Below, piece after piece: positions 1 to 8,781 of a DNA stretch of 64,000 nucleotides. The translations under genes were made by a program, and so were the position numbers. How positions within the stretch are numbered: position 1 is the first letter of the stretch; every line of letters begins with the position of its first letter. The stretch comes from Nitrospinae bacterium bin107 (GTDB lineage: Bacteria; UBA8248). Under the pieces are notes generated by a model. That model was not told where the DNA came from, did no database searches, and saw only the letters and a program-made list of their open reading frames with translations. Where the stretch lies: NCBI GenBank assembly GCA_002238965.1, contig MPNJ01000015.1, positions 31,288 through 95,287 on the forward strand. The letters are read 5' to 3'.

Positions 1-90
1 GATGTGTTTCTGTCAATGGCTTATGCAAACGCTCGTTCCTCACTCGCGTTTGACCCCTGACAAGGGGGGTTGGGACGAACGCAACCTGAG

Positions 91-125
91 AGGGAGCGTT
101 CGCTCCCTCAAGGGGGAGTGGTTCT
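91..125. repeat. Intergenic repeat fragment with palindrome
   Basis: Positions 91-108 form a hairpin with two perfect 8-bp arms, AGGGAGCG and CGCTCCCT, around TT. The next stretch, AGGGGGAGTGGTTCT at 111-125, occurs again at 22905-22919 just outside another repeat copy. The rest of the first 249 bases shows no gene. I read this as a fragment of the dispersed repeat family seen at 3042, 15868 and 22652. Confidence 0.5.
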
Positions 126-249
126 CATCTCTCGTCGGTTGGCGATGTGTTCAAGGGCGAAGATCGAAGACTCATCTCTGCATCCCCGCGCGGAGCCGAC
201 CCTCCGGGACGCTTTCTGCGGTGGCCGGGCCGTCCGGCACCTCGTCCGG

Positions 250-2736
250 CTATGCTTTCATGCGGGCGCCCTCGGGGTCGAACATCTCAGAGGGCGAAGC
301 CACGGTCACGGGGAAGCGCTCGTTCATGTACTGCACCTGCAACCTGTTGCCGGCCGCCGACTGATCGATCGGCAGATAGGCCAGCAGGAGGTATTGGCCG
401 AGGGAAGGTCCCGCGCCGGCCGAGGTGACGAAGGACTCCCGTCCGCGGGCGTCGACGAGGCGCTCGCCTTCAAGCGTCAGGATCGGTTCGCTGCCGCCAG
501 CGGGGAACCGATCCGCACCGGATTCGCCGGCGTGACTATCAACCGTCAGCGTACACAGCTTCGTCGCCGGACCTTCGTCGCGCGCCTGGAGGTAGGCCTG
601 CTTCCCGATGAATTCCGCCGCCTTCACGCGGGGCCGCGCCAGGCCCGCCTCCACCGGCGAGTATTCGGAGGTGAGATCGGCGCCCATGAGCGCGTATCCC
701 TTTTCCAGGCGTCCCGTTGTGCCGTAGACGCCGATGCCGACGGGCCGGGCGTCGAAGGCGCGGCCCGCCTCCCGGATCGCGTCCCACAGGCGCGCGCCGT
801 GCGAGGTGGGCGTGTAGATCTCCCATCCGCTCTCGCCCACGTAGGAAATGCGCAGCATCGTCGCCGGAACGCCGTCGATAATCACCTCCCGGGCCGCCCC
901 GTACGGAAACGCTTCCTGCGTCAGCGGGGCGTCGGCGATCTCTGAGAGCAGCGCGCGGGCATCCGGCCCCCATACCCCGATGGTGCAGAACGCCGACGAT
1001 TGGTTCTCGAACTGAACCGAGCCGTCATTGGGCAGATGGCGGCGGAACCAGACCTCGTCGCGCGCGCCGTCGAAGACGCCGGTCACGATGCGGAACCGAT
1101 CTTCCGCCAGCCTCTGAATGGTGAGGTCGGCGCGGATCCCGCCTTCCGGCGTCAGCAGCGGGGTGTAGATCGAGGAGCCCACCGGACGGTCGCAGGGGTT
1201 GACCGTCAACCGCTCCAGGTAGGGCACGACGCCGGGGCCTGAGGCGTCGAAGATCTGAAAGGCGCTCAAATCCACGATCCCGACTTTCTCCCGCATGTGG
1301 AGATGCTCCGCGTTGATGATCGGCGACCACCAGCGGCGATCCCATTCGTGCGGACGATCCGGAACGCCGTAGCGGGTGACCAGGTCCTCGTTCGACGCGT
1401 ACCACTGGGGCCGCTCCCAGCCGTGCGCTTCGAAGAATTCCGCGCCCAGGTTCGCGGTGCGATCGTGGAACGGCGCCCGGTGCATGCCGCGATCGGACGC
1501 CCACTGCTCACGCGGATGCACGATTCCGTACGTCTTGTTGAAGTGTTCGCGGCATCGCTGATGAATGTGCCGCTCGGTTCGCTCGTGCGGGTAGAACCGC
1601 GTGATGTCCGAGCCGTGCGGATCGCAAAGGCGCGGATAGCCGTGGGTGATCCACTCGGCGATCAGGCGCGCGGTGCCGGGGCCCTCCTTGATCCAGACGG
1701 CGGCCGCCGACCAGAGCTTCTCCACCTCGGCGGTCTCGCCCAGCACCTGCATCGCATCCGGGGTCAGGGAGAGCAGCCCGTTCACCGAATACTGCATTTC
1801 GGAACCGGCGAGCAACTCGCCCATAATCGCCCGGGCGTGCTCGAGCTGCGGAGCGAAGTCATCGCCGGTGAAGGGCAGCTCGGTGGGTGTCCGCTCCGCC
1901 TCCGCATTGGAAGGAATGTCATCGGGATGCACCAGGATGGGGCGGTGGGCGTACGAGCCGATCTCCATCGCCCCGTGACTCTGCCGCTCGTACATGAAGG
2001 TGTCCATGTCGCGGACGATCGGATAGTCGATCTCGTTTCCCGTCCTTCGCAGCAGGTCGATCGATCCCATGTCGGCCATCTGGTGCACCGCCGGGGTGAG
2101 CGGGATGGTCGCTCCGGCGAGCGCGGCGACCCTCGGGCTCCAGACGCCGCACGCGATCACCACCTGTTCCACCTCGATCACGCCGCGCGTCGTCGCCACG
2201 GCCCGGACCCGCGGACGGCCGAACGGCGGGCGTGATACCTCGAACCCGGTGACCTCGGTGCCCTCCAGCACGGTCAGCACACCCCTGGCCTGCGCCCCCT
2301 CGCGCATGATGGCGCCCGCCTGGACCGGGTCGACCACCGAGACGCTCGGCGTGTAGAAGCCGCCCAGGATCACGTCACCGTTCACGAACGGCACCCTGGC
2401 GACCACTTCGGCGGGATTGAGCAGCTCGGCCTCGATGCCCCAGCACAGGGCCGAGGTCATCCGCCGGCGCAGCTCTTCCATGCGGGCATCCGTGCGCGCC
2501 ACTTCGATGCCGCCGCACGTGGTGTTGACGCCGAGCGCGGCGTACTGGCGCTGGCTCTCCAGCGTCAGCATCGTGATTTCGCGGTTGTGGTCGGTGGGGA
2601 AGATGAAGTTCGACGCGTGGCCGGTCGAACCGCCGGGGTCGGGCAGCGGCCCCTTTTCGATCAGCAGCAGGTCCTCCCAGCCCAGATCCGCCAGGTGTCC
2701 CACCAGGCAATTCCCGACGATACCGGCGCCGATCAC
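250..2736 (-). CDS. FAD-dependent oxidoreductase fused to GcvT domain (dimethylglycine/sarcosine dehydrogenase family)
   Basis: Two-part enzyme of the dimethylglycine/sarcosine dehydrogenase family, which oxidatively demethylates N-methyl amines and passes the one-carbon unit to tetrahydrofolate. Residues 1 to about 400 are a DAO-type FAD domain with the dinucleotide motif GAGIVG at the very N-terminus and STGHASNFI, the usual flavin region. Residues 420-828 are an aminomethyltransferase (GcvT) domain with the YVGESGWEIY signature. The first conventional start is GTG 2736, but it cuts into the first Rossmann strand. Upstream codons in the same frame have no stop and encode ARATIA, which completes that strand. 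An ATG at 2824 lies one base out of frame and would join if one C of the run 2810-2814 were removed. The start is therefore uncertain or the gene is shifted by one base. The exact substrate is unknown. Confidence 0.85.
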   Translation of the reverse strand: MIGAGIVGNCLVGHLADLGWEDLLLIEKGPLPDPGGSTGHASNFIFPTDHNREITMLTLESQRQYAALGVNTTCGGIEVARTDARMEELRRRMTSALCWGIEAELLNPAEVVARVPFVNGDVILGGFYTPSVSVVDPVQAGAIMREGAQARGVLTVLEGTEVTGFEVSRPPFGRPRVRAVATTRGVIEVEQVVIACGVWSPRVAALAGATIPLTPAVHQMADMGSIDLLRRTGNEIDYPIVRDMDTFMYERQSHGAMEIGSYAHRPILVHPDDIPSNAEAERTPTELPFTGDDFAPQLEHARAIMGELLAGSEMQYSVNGLLSLTPDAMQVLGETAEVEKLWSAAAVWIKEGPGTARLIAEWITHGYPRLCDPHGSDITRFYPHERTERHIHQRCREHFNKTYGIVHPREQWASDRGMHRAPFHDRTANLGAEFFEAHGWERPQWYASNEDLVTRYGVPDRPHEWDRRWWSPIINAEHLHMREKVGIVDLSAFQIFDASGPGVVPYLERLTVNPCDRPVGSSIYTPLLTPEGGIRADLTIQRLAEDRFRIVTGVFDGARDEVWFRRHLPNDGSVQFENQSSAFCTIGVWGPDARALLSEIADAPLTQEAFPYGAAREVIIDGVPATMLRISYVGESGWEIYTPTSHGARLWDAIREAGRAFDARPVGIGVYGTTGRLEKGYALMGADLTSEYSPVEAGLARPRVKAAEFIGKQAYLQARDEGPATKLCTLTVDSHAGESGADRFPAGGSEPILTLEGERLVDARGRESFVTSAGAGPSLGQYLLLAYLPIDQSAAGNRLQVQYMNERFPVTVASPSEMFDPEGARMKA

Positions 2737-3041
2737 GGCAATCGTCGCCCGCGCAGGCGGCGGCGAAGCGCTCTCGGCTGGGCTGGTGACGGCGTCTTTC
2801 AGAACGGTTCCCCCGCGTACGCATGATGGCGCGACCCGCGACGTGCCCGGCCCCGGAGTCGAGAGCGCCGGTTTCCGGTCCTGCCCCCGTGAGCGGGGTC
2901 GGCGTCCACGTCACGCCCCGGCCGGAAGGTCAGCCTTGAAACATGGCATATACGGCATATATGGCATATAATCAGCGTTATTTTCAAGGGTCGCGAGAGT
3001 CGGGAGCGCCCCGGTAGCGGCGGCGAACTCGCCCCGCGAGG

Positions 3042-3302
3042 GGCTGTTGAAAAAGTTCAGGCCCCGAGACCGGGCGTATATTACCTACCGGTGAGAGAGA
3101 AGAATCACTCCCCCCTTGAGGGGGAGTCAACGAGACAAGGGCGAAGCCCGCAGGCGAGTTGGTGGGGGGAGTTTTTTATCCGTGGCATGTCCCCCCACCG
3201 AATCGGCCTTCGCATAAACCGCTCGGCCTCTTCGACTCCCCCTCAAGGGGGGAGTGAAATTCAGCGCGCTCCCTCTGTGAGAGGGCTTTTTCATCAGCCC
3301 CG
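3042..3302. repeat. MITE-like repeat copy 1
   Basis: The 261-bp stretch starts with GGGGCTGTTGAAAAAG and ends with the near-perfect inverted copy CTTTTTCATCAGCCCC (15 of 16 matching). Inside, long inverted arms run from a CACTCCCCCTTGAGGGGGAG type sequence to a matching copy, and CCCCACCGAATCGGCC sits near the centre. It contains no open frame. Equivalent sequences lie at 15868 and 22652. The size, inverted ends and lack of coding capacity resemble a miniature transposable element. The remaining 2737-3041 shows no gene. Confidence 0.6.
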
Positions 3303-3359
3303 AGGAGCGAGCGTTTGCCGTGCCGGAAAGCCTCAAGGCGCGGCGGAGCAGGAGAAGCC

Positions 3360-4664
3360 ATGAGTGGCCAGCCGCACAGCGTCGACCAGTCCGACCGAAT
3401 CATTCCCGTCAACCTGCGCCAGAGCGGCCGGACGCCCGTGGAGATGCTCATCTCCACGCGGGTGCGGAAGTCGCCCTACTGGCATCTCTCCCACGAGGCG
3501 GGCTGCTGGCGGGCCACGGTCTACAATCGCGTCTACCATCCGCGCGGCTACGTGAGGCCGGAGGCGGGCGGCGCAGCCGTCGAGCACGAGGCGCTGACGA
3601 ACCACGTAACGCTCTGGAACGTCGCGGTCGAGCGGCAGATCCAGGTCAGGGGACCGGATGCGGAGCGGTTCGTCGACTACGTCATCACCCGCGACGCGAC
3701 CCGCATCAGGCCGATGCAGGCGAAGTACGTCATTCTCTGCAACGAGAAGGGCGGGATTCTGAACGACCCGGTCCTGTTGCGCCTGGCCGAGGAGGAGTTC
3801 TGGTTCTCGCTGGCGGACTCCGACCTGCTGTTCTGGCTGCAAGGGGTCAACGTCGGGAAGCGGATGGACGTGGAGATCAACGAGATCGACGTCTGCCCGC
3901 TGCAGATCCAGGGGCCGAAGTCGCTCGCGCTGATGGTCGATCTGCTGGGCGAGGGCGTCCGGGACATCCCCTACTACGGCGTCCTCGAAGGCGAGGTCGC
4001 GGGCTGCCCGGTGGTCGTCACCCAGACCGGCTTCTCGGGAGAGAAGGGTTATGAGATCTATCTGCGCGACGCCACCCTGCACGCCGAGAAGCTCTGGCGC
4101 GCGGTGATTGACGCGGGCGAGCCGCACCGGCTCATGGTCACCGCCCCCGGCCATCAGCGCCGCATCCAGGCCGGCATCCTCTCCTGGGGGCAGGACATCG
4201 ACCACGAGACGGCGCCTTTTCAGTGCAACCTGGCCTATCAGGTGCCGCGCAGGAAGAAGGGCGACTACATCGGCCGGGCGGCCCTCGAACGGATGCGGGA
4301 CGAGATCGACGCGGGGCGTCCGCCGTTCTCGATGGTGATGGTGGGCATGAAGCTGGGCGGCAAGCCGATCGACGACTACGCGCCCGACTTCTGGCTGGTC
4401 TCGGATACAGACGGAGGCGACCCGATCGGCTACCTGACTTCGCCGTGGCACGCCCCGGAGCTGGGGTGCAACATCGCGCTGGGTTACGTGCCGGTCGGCA
4501 AGTCGGCGGTCGGGACCGAGCTGCTGGTCTGGCTGCCGGACGAGTACGCCGGCGAGCCGGGGCGACCCGACCGCGCGGAGGTCTGCGAGGTCCCCTTCCG
4601 CCCGTCGGTCAACCCGAGCGCGCGCGAACTGGCGCACGCCCGGGGCGAGGACGCGGCCGACTAG
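3360..4664 (+). CDS. DmdA-like aminomethyltransferase (GcvT family)
   Basis: A 434-residue protein of the tetrahydrofolate-dependent aminomethyltransferase fold. From memory it resembles the dimethylsulfoniopropionate demethylase DmdA branch: LWNVAVERQI, ILNDPVLLRL, FWFSLADSDL, IQGPKSLAL, GYEIYL and the SWGQDID region all align with that family. Members move a methyl group from sulfur, nitrogen or oxygen to tetrahydrofolate. ATG 3360 is chosen because GGAGAAG stands six bases upstream; an earlier ATG at 3315 lacks this. The neighbouring dehydrogenase is divergent and also one-carbon related. The last 30 codons and downstream sequence are repeated twice more within 3 kb. DMSP is only one possible substrate; LigM-type demethylases share the fold. 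Confidence 0.8.
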   Translation: MSGQPHSVDQSDRIIPVNLRQSGRTPVEMLISTRVRKSPYWHLSHEAGCWRATVYNRVYHPRGYVRPEAGGAAVEHEALTNHVTLWNVAVERQIQVRGPDAERFVDYVITRDATRIRPMQAKYVILCNEKGGILNDPVLLRLAEEEFWFSLADSDLLFWLQGVNVGKRMDVEINEIDVCPLQIQGPKSLALMVDLLGEGVRDIPYYGVLEGEVAGCPVVVTQTGFSGEKGYEIYLRDATLHAEKLWRAVIDAGEPHRLMVTAPGHQRRIQAGILSWGQDIDHETAPFQCNLAYQVPRRKKGDYIGRAALERMRDEIDAGRPPFSMVMVGMKLGGKPIDDYAPDFWLVSDTDGGDPIGYLTSPWHAPELGCNIALGYVPVGKSAVGTELLVWLPDEYAGEPGRPDRAEVCEVPFRPSVNPSARELAHARGEDAAD

Positions 4665-4740
4665 CCCCGGCGATCATCACCCTGCTGTTCAGCTTTCTGC
4701 TCAACCAGTATCCCTGCAATTCCTCAGCGATCCCGGGTCT
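4565..4740. repeat. Copy A of the DmdA-like gene 3'-end repeat
   Basis: This is the original 3' end of the DmdA-like gene (coding part 4565-4664) plus about 75 bp downstream, including CCCCGGCGATCATCACCCTG. It recurs as a deleted copy B (5652-5790) and a nearly complete copy C (7640-7806). Copy C keeps the stop codon, and its peptide differs from A at only a few residues. Confidence 0.85.
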
Positions 4741-4768
4741 TGCGGGGTGATGGGAGATGTAGGGTTTT

Positions 4769-4787
4769 GTAGGGGTGTCGAGCTTCC
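4769..4787 (-). repeat. Short GGAAGCTCGACACCCCTAC repeat
   Basis: The reverse strand here reads GGAAGCTCGACACCCCTAC. The same sequence stands at 11511-11529 and a close variant at 11584-11606 on the plus strand. No gene covers any copy. Function unknown. Confidence 0.5.
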
Positions 4788-4827
4788 TGAGGAAGAGAAG
4801 CTCGACCGTGTCCACCCGCGCCGGGCA

Positions 4828-5022
4828 TTACGGCGATGGTGAATCGTCGGGTATGGCGGCGACGCGGCGCGCGGGACGGCGGACGTATTCGGAACCGGAT
4901 GCGTCCTGCATGGCCCGAATGTCCCGGAAAATATCCGCCACGTCGTAACCGAAGCGCGCCGCGTGCGCATCCCGCGCGGCCCGGACCTCGGCGATTATGG
5001 GGTCAGTCTGCGTTGTCCGCAC
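4828..5022 (-). CDS. Small protein partner of PIN toxin (possible antitoxin)
   Basis: A 64-residue protein with the pattern TDPIIAEVRAARDAHAARFGYDV followed by IFRDIRAMQ, shortened here to its key parts. Small proteins of this kind are commonly encoded next to PIN genes. The start is GTG 5022 with GGAGG seven bases upstream, inside the last codons of the PIN gene, so the two are translationally coupled (20-bp overlap). It follows rather than precedes the toxin gene. The antitoxin role is inferred from position only; no DNA-binding domain is evident. The C-terminus is basic then acidic (RRPARRVAAIPDD). Confidence 0.7.
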   Translation of the reverse strand: MRTTQTDPIIAEVRAARDAHAARFGYDVADIFRDIRAMQDASGSEYVRRPARRVAAIPDDSPSP

Positions 5023-5497
5023 GATCGGCCTCCATCAGTTCGTTGGGCGTGCATATTACGGGCGGTTCATAGCCCGACTCTCTGCATACGCGCTCGATCC
5101 GGCCTCGCATTGCGGCGTTCGCAATGTGCCGGAAATTCCATGTTACCAGATAATCGACGCCATTCGTAACGGCAATGGCGATGTGCGCGGCATCATCGAC
5201 GGCTTGACGCGGAAGCGTCCCGAAATCAAGCAGGTTCCGGGTGAGTTCCTCGGCGTCCAGGGTTGCATCAAGAAGCGCAACGCCTTCGAGGGCCATCATG
5301 CGGGAGTGGGCCGTATCCTTGTCGCCCGCTCCGGCTTCCGCAACGACGAGCGCCGAGGCGACGAGAGCGAATCTGTCCGGCGCATCTCGCCACCACTCGC
5401 GTGTTATTTCCTGATACGCTGCGACCACGACATCGCGGGATGGTCGCGCAGTGAGATAGCTGATAACCGATGTTTCGATGTATGCGGTGGGCTTCAT
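5003..5497 (-). CDS. PIN-domain ribonuclease, VapC-like toxin
   Basis: A 164-residue PIN-domain protein. It begins MKPTAYIETSVISYL, the first strand of the fold with an acidic residue (Glu8 instead of the more usual Asp). Further acidic positions follow in VVAEAG and in DDAAHIAIA, and the C-terminal part has the VDYLVTWNFRHIA signature common in this subgroup. PIN toxins of the VapC type cut RNA with bound metal ions. The gene is co-transcribed with the small partner at 4828. The module sits between two copies of the DmdA-like 3' end, which suggests it arrived as cargo. Confidence 0.82.
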   Translation of the reverse strand: MKPTAYIETSVISYLTARPSRDVVVAAYQEITREWWRDAPDRFALVASALVVAEAGAGDKDTAHSRMMALEGVALLDATLDAEELTRNLLDFGTLPRQAVDDAAHIAIAVTNGVDYLVTWNFRHIANAAMRGRIERVCRESGYEPPVICTPNELMEADRADNAD

Positions 5498-5651
5498 GGC
5501 GCGAGTCTCTCAACGCTTTGCATCGTCCGTTTTCCTTGTGGGGTCTGGAATGGAGCCTCGCGGAGCGACCCATCCTATCATTTCCCCGACGCGGCTCCAA
5601 TTCTCCGCGTCGCAGGGATGAACCTCGCAATCCTTATCGCCGTGTCGGGGA

Positions 5652-5790
5652 AACCCGACCGCGCGGCGGGTCTGCGAGGTCCCCTTCCGCCCGTCGGCCA
5701 ACCCGAGCGCGGGCGATCATCACCTCGCTGTTTTGCTTTACTCTCGACCGACCTACTGGCAGATCCTCACCGAGATTGGATCTTGGGGAG
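5652..5790. repeat. Copy B of the DmdA-like 3'-end repeat (deleted)
   Basis: ACCCGACCGCGCGG, then GTCTGCGAGGTCCCCTTCC and CCCGTCGG, match copy A. After CCCGAGCGC about 47 bp containing the stop codon are missing, and homology resumes at GGCGATCATCACC. The downstream part (GCTGTTTTGCT, TCCTCACCGAGAT) is shared with copy C better than with A. The interval 5498-6046 has no gene apart from this repeat; its last 120 bases are AT-rich and probably hold the promoter of the Fic gene. Confidence 0.8.
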
Positions 5791-6046
5791 TTTGATCGGC
5801 TCCGGGCGGGTGGGGGCAACCCCGAGGAGTGAGTGTTTATCAAAACCATATCGGTAAACATCTCGGACGACAGGAACCCTGGATCCGTCGCCGATGCGCG
5901 ACGAGGTCTTCCGGAGTGCGACGATACAAGCAGAACACCTCCGTATAATTCCAGCGCAACAAATAATCGTTTTTCATTTTAATCCGTCTGTGTTATCAAT
6001 ATTCATAGATAAATATCGATTTTTACAGACAGGGAACAGTTTTGAA

Positions 6047-7597
6047 ATGAACGCCCCCGATAAGAATCGTTTTTCAGGGCCAGTTACCGTTTTTCAGGAA
6101 AGGCGGCTCCCGGAGAGGGCCACGCCGGCCGGATACGCCGCGCTCATCAAAGCCTACGGGCTGCGCGTGCCGCTCCCTCGCCTGCTGAGCGCCACGGGTG
6201 AGCGACACAGGCGTATCGAGGATGGCGGCTGGCGCATCTACTCGCCTCGCTATGCGCCGGATGCGAGCCTCGAAGGCCACCTCACCTTCGCGCTGAAGCA
6301 CGAGGGGCTTCATCTCTCCGTCCTGAAGCGCCTGTTCGCCGCGAGCGGCCCCGCGCCCATCGAAAACATCGTCAAGGCCAGGCCGACGGGCGCCTACGCC
6401 AGGCGTATCTGGTTCCTCTATGAGTGGCTGAGCGGGACGCGGCTCGATTTGCCGAACGCCGATCGCGGCGCCTACGCGCAAGTCGTCGATCCGGACCTGC
6501 AATTTGCGGTCCAGGCGGAAACCTCGTCACGGCACCGGGTAAAGAACAACCTGCCCGGCACGCCGGAATTCTGTCCGCTGGCGTTCCGCACCGAGGCGCT
6601 GGAGCGCTTCATCGCCTTGGACCTGGGCGCGCGCGCGCGGGATGCCGTCGCGGCGGTCTCGCGCGACCTGCTGGCGCGCACGGCGGCCTTCCTGTTGCTG
6701 AAAGACTCCCGGTCCAGCTTCGCCATCGAGGGTGAGCATCCGCCCCAGGACCGCATCCAGCGGTGGGGCCGCGCCATCGGCCAGGCCGGCAGGCAGGCGC
6801 TCGATCTCGACGAACTGCTGCGCTTGCAAAGCATCGTGATCGGCGACGCCCGGTTCGTCCGCCTCGGTCTGCGGGGCGAGGGCGGTTTCGTCGGTGAACG
6901 GGACCGCGAGTCGGGCACCCCGATACCGGTCCACATCAGCGCCCGGCCGGACAGTCTGGCCCGGCTCGTGGAGGGCATGATCGATTTCGCCCGGGGGGCC
7001 GCGCAACAGCTCGATCCGGTCGTGGCGGCGTCGGCTCTCGCGTTCGGCTTCGTCTACATCCACCCTTTCGAGGACGGAAACGGACGGCTGCACCGCTATC
7101 TGGTCCACCATGTCCTGGCCCGGCGCGGCTTCAACCCGCCCGGCGTCGTCTTTCCCGTATCGGCGGCCATCCTGGACCGGGTCGACGACTACCGCCTCGC
7201 GCTCGAAGACTATTCGCAGCGACTGCTGCCGGCGGTGGCCTGGGAGCCGACGAACAGCGGCAACATTCAAGTGTTGAACGATACGGACGATTTCTACCGG
7301 TTCTTCGATGCGACGCCGCAAACCGAGTTTCTGTATGGATGCGTGCAACGGACCGTCGAGCGCGATCTGCCGGGAGAAGTCTCCTTCCTGGAGCGCTACG
7401 ACGAATTTCGCAGGGAACTGAACCTGGTGGTCGACATGCCGGAGAGGCTGTCCGACCTTCTGTTCCGGTTTCTGCGCCGCAACGGCGGCAGCCTTTCCCG
7501 CCGGGGCCGGGAAAAGGAATTCGCCGCGCTGACGGATGACGAGGCGACGCGAATCGAAACGATTTACCATGAAGTGTTCGCCGATGCCGGGGCCTGA
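6047..7597 (+). CDS. Fic family protein with internal inhibitory motif
   Basis: A 516-residue Fic-domain protein. The catalytic motif HPFEDGNGR is at about residues 339-347; Fic enzymes use this His to transfer AMP (or another nucleotide moiety) to hydroxyl groups of target proteins. An inhibitory helix motif of the S/T-xxx-E-G/N type, SFAIEG, is at residues 224-229, N-terminal to the Fic core as in class II Fic proteins, so the enzyme is probably self-restrained. ATG 6047 is used: the upstream in-frame sequence is AT-rich and not protein-like, and AGGGAA precedes the ATG. The gene is bracketed by copies B and C of the DmdA-like 3' end and is richer in AT just upstream, consistent with an acquired module. 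Confidence 0.88.
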   Translation: MNAPDKNRFSGPVTVFQERRLPERATPAGYAALIKAYGLRVPLPRLLSATGERHRRIEDGGWRIYSPRYAPDASLEGHLTFALKHEGLHLSVLKRLFAASGPAPIENIVKARPTGAYARRIWFLYEWLSGTRLDLPNADRGAYAQVVDPDLQFAVQAETSSRHRVKNNLPGTPEFCPLAFRTEALERFIALDLGARARDAVAAVSRDLLARTAAFLLLKDSRSSFAIEGEHPPQDRIQRWGRAIGQAGRQALDLDELLRLQSIVIGDARFVRLGLRGEGGFVGERDRESGTPIPVHISARPDSLARLVEGMIDFARGAAQQLDPVVAASALAFGFVYIHPFEDGNGRLHRYLVHHVLARRGFNPPGVVFPVSAAILDRVDDYRLALEDYSQRLLPAVAWEPTNSGNIQVLNDTDDFYRFFDATPQTEFLYGCVQRTVERDLPGEVSFLERYDEFRRELNLVVDMPERLSDLLFRFLRRNGGSLSRRGREKEFAALTDDEATRIETIYHEVFADAGA

Positions 7598-7639
7598 AGC
7601 CGATGGTCCTGTGTTAGCTGTAATCGGGGAACCTCAGCG

Positions 7640-7806
7640 GCGGCGGGTCTGCGAGGTCCCCTTCCACCCGTCGATCAACCCGAGCGCGCGCGAGCTGGCG
7701 CACGCCCGAGGCGAGGACGCGGCCGACTAGCCCCGGCGATCGTCACCCTGCTGTTTTGCTGTCCGCTCAACCGAACTCCCGGCGAATCCTCACCGAGATC
7801 GGGTCG
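7640..7806. repeat. Copy C of the DmdA-like 3'-end repeat
   Basis: It carries the last 28 codons of the DmdA-like gene including the stop (peptide VCEVPFHPSINPSAREL, then AHARGEDAAD) and about 75 bp downstream. Against copy A it has two to three amino acid changes. There is no start codon or upstream part of the gene, so it is a dead fragment. It ends near GAGATCGGGTC, matching the end of copy A. Confidence 0.85.
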
Positions 7807-7838
7807 AACGCCTGGATTTCCACCGACGCTGTTTCCTC

Positions 7839-8036
7839 TCACGCCGGTTGCGGCTCGTAGCGCTCGACCTCGATTTCATCCTCGCGCTCCAGCGCCTGGA
7901 CGATGTCGTAGGCCGTCTGGAGGCGTATCCAGGTTTCCGTCGTCGAGCCGAAGGCCTTGGCGAGGCGAATCGCCACGGCGTTGCTCCGAAACTGCGTCTG
8001 GACTACCAAGTGCCTCGACGCCGTTAATTGGGTCAT
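7839..8036 (-). pseudogene. HigA-like antitoxin remnant (3' end only)
   Basis: The 65 codons from an internal ATG encode NAVAIRLAKAFGSTTETW and IRLQTAYDIVQAL, the typical C-terminal half of HigA/XRE-family antitoxins (helix-turn-helix end plus the tryptophan region). The N-terminal half with the recognition helix is absent, and no HigB toxin is nearby. The frame continues without a stop into the broken caspase gene upstream, which makes a chance fusion. Confidence 0.65.
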
Positions 8037-8698
8037 TGCCGTCGCCGCGCGCTTGAGCTTACTTGAACCCGCATTCCGCTCTGGAAGCGCCGGAAGTAAC
8101 CGTATGGCCGCCTCGTCTGCCGAAATAGCCGTTCCTCGCGTCGCCCGACGCGACACTCCTTCCGGACTTGTCGAACTTGACCCCCGGGCCATGGATCTTG
8201 TCGTCCACCTAAACGCCCTCGTAGTGTCTGCCGCTGGGGAAGTAGAGGATGCCGCGGCCGTTCCTATTGCTATCTCCCCACTCACCCTCGTAATGAGTTC
8301 CGTCATCCCAAGTAAAAGTACCGTGGCCAGGCCGCGCCCGATGGAGCGCTTTGCGCCCGAGCGCTTCATCGCCGCGTCGAAGGGGTTGTCCCGGCAGGCG
8401 TCGAGGATCACCAGGCCCAGGCCCGAGGCCCCCTCCACCGCGCGCGAGACCAGATCCAGCGAGACCGTCTCGAACTCCACCTCCCGGTCGCTTTGCAGCC
8501 GCGTGTCCACCGGGATCAGGAAGTTTCTCTTGTCCACCTCGATGCCGTGGCCCGCGTCGTAAGCGGATTCGCCAGCGCAGGCGCGTGCGCGTATTTGGCG
8601 TTGCCGATCACGAGCGCGACCCACTGGCTCGCCCGGACTGGTGTGGCGAGAACCAGGAGCGAGATTCCCGCCACTATCAGTATGATAAGTTTTCGCAT
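8037..8698 (-). pseudogene. Broken caspase-like peptidase with MORN repeats
   Basis: The first 46 codons from ATG 8698 give a signal peptide and the caspase entry strand VALVIGNAKYAHAP. At about 8560 the frame shifts and roughly 50 residues are missing; the next frame continues YDAGHGIEVDKRNFLIPVD and ends the p20 domain with LDACRDNPF, so catalytic His and Cys codons survive. After about 8335 another frame reads GHGTFTWDDGTHYEGEW and NGRGILYFPSGRHYEG, two MORN repeats, then hits a stop. At least two frameshifts and an internal deletion mean it is not functional. Intact relatives are secreted or periplasmic caspase-fold proteases. Confidence 0.75.
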
Positions 8699-8781
8699 GG
8701 CGGTCTCTCCAATACTTTGAGGAGCAAAACCCTTGTCAATTACCTTCCGGCAAGCGCTAATGTCTCAAACAAAGCGGGCCG

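Noticed and set aside
3333..4637. Minus-strand frame of 434 codons opposite the DmdA-like gene
   Set aside because: Shadow of the real gene; His/Arg-rich composition with no domain.
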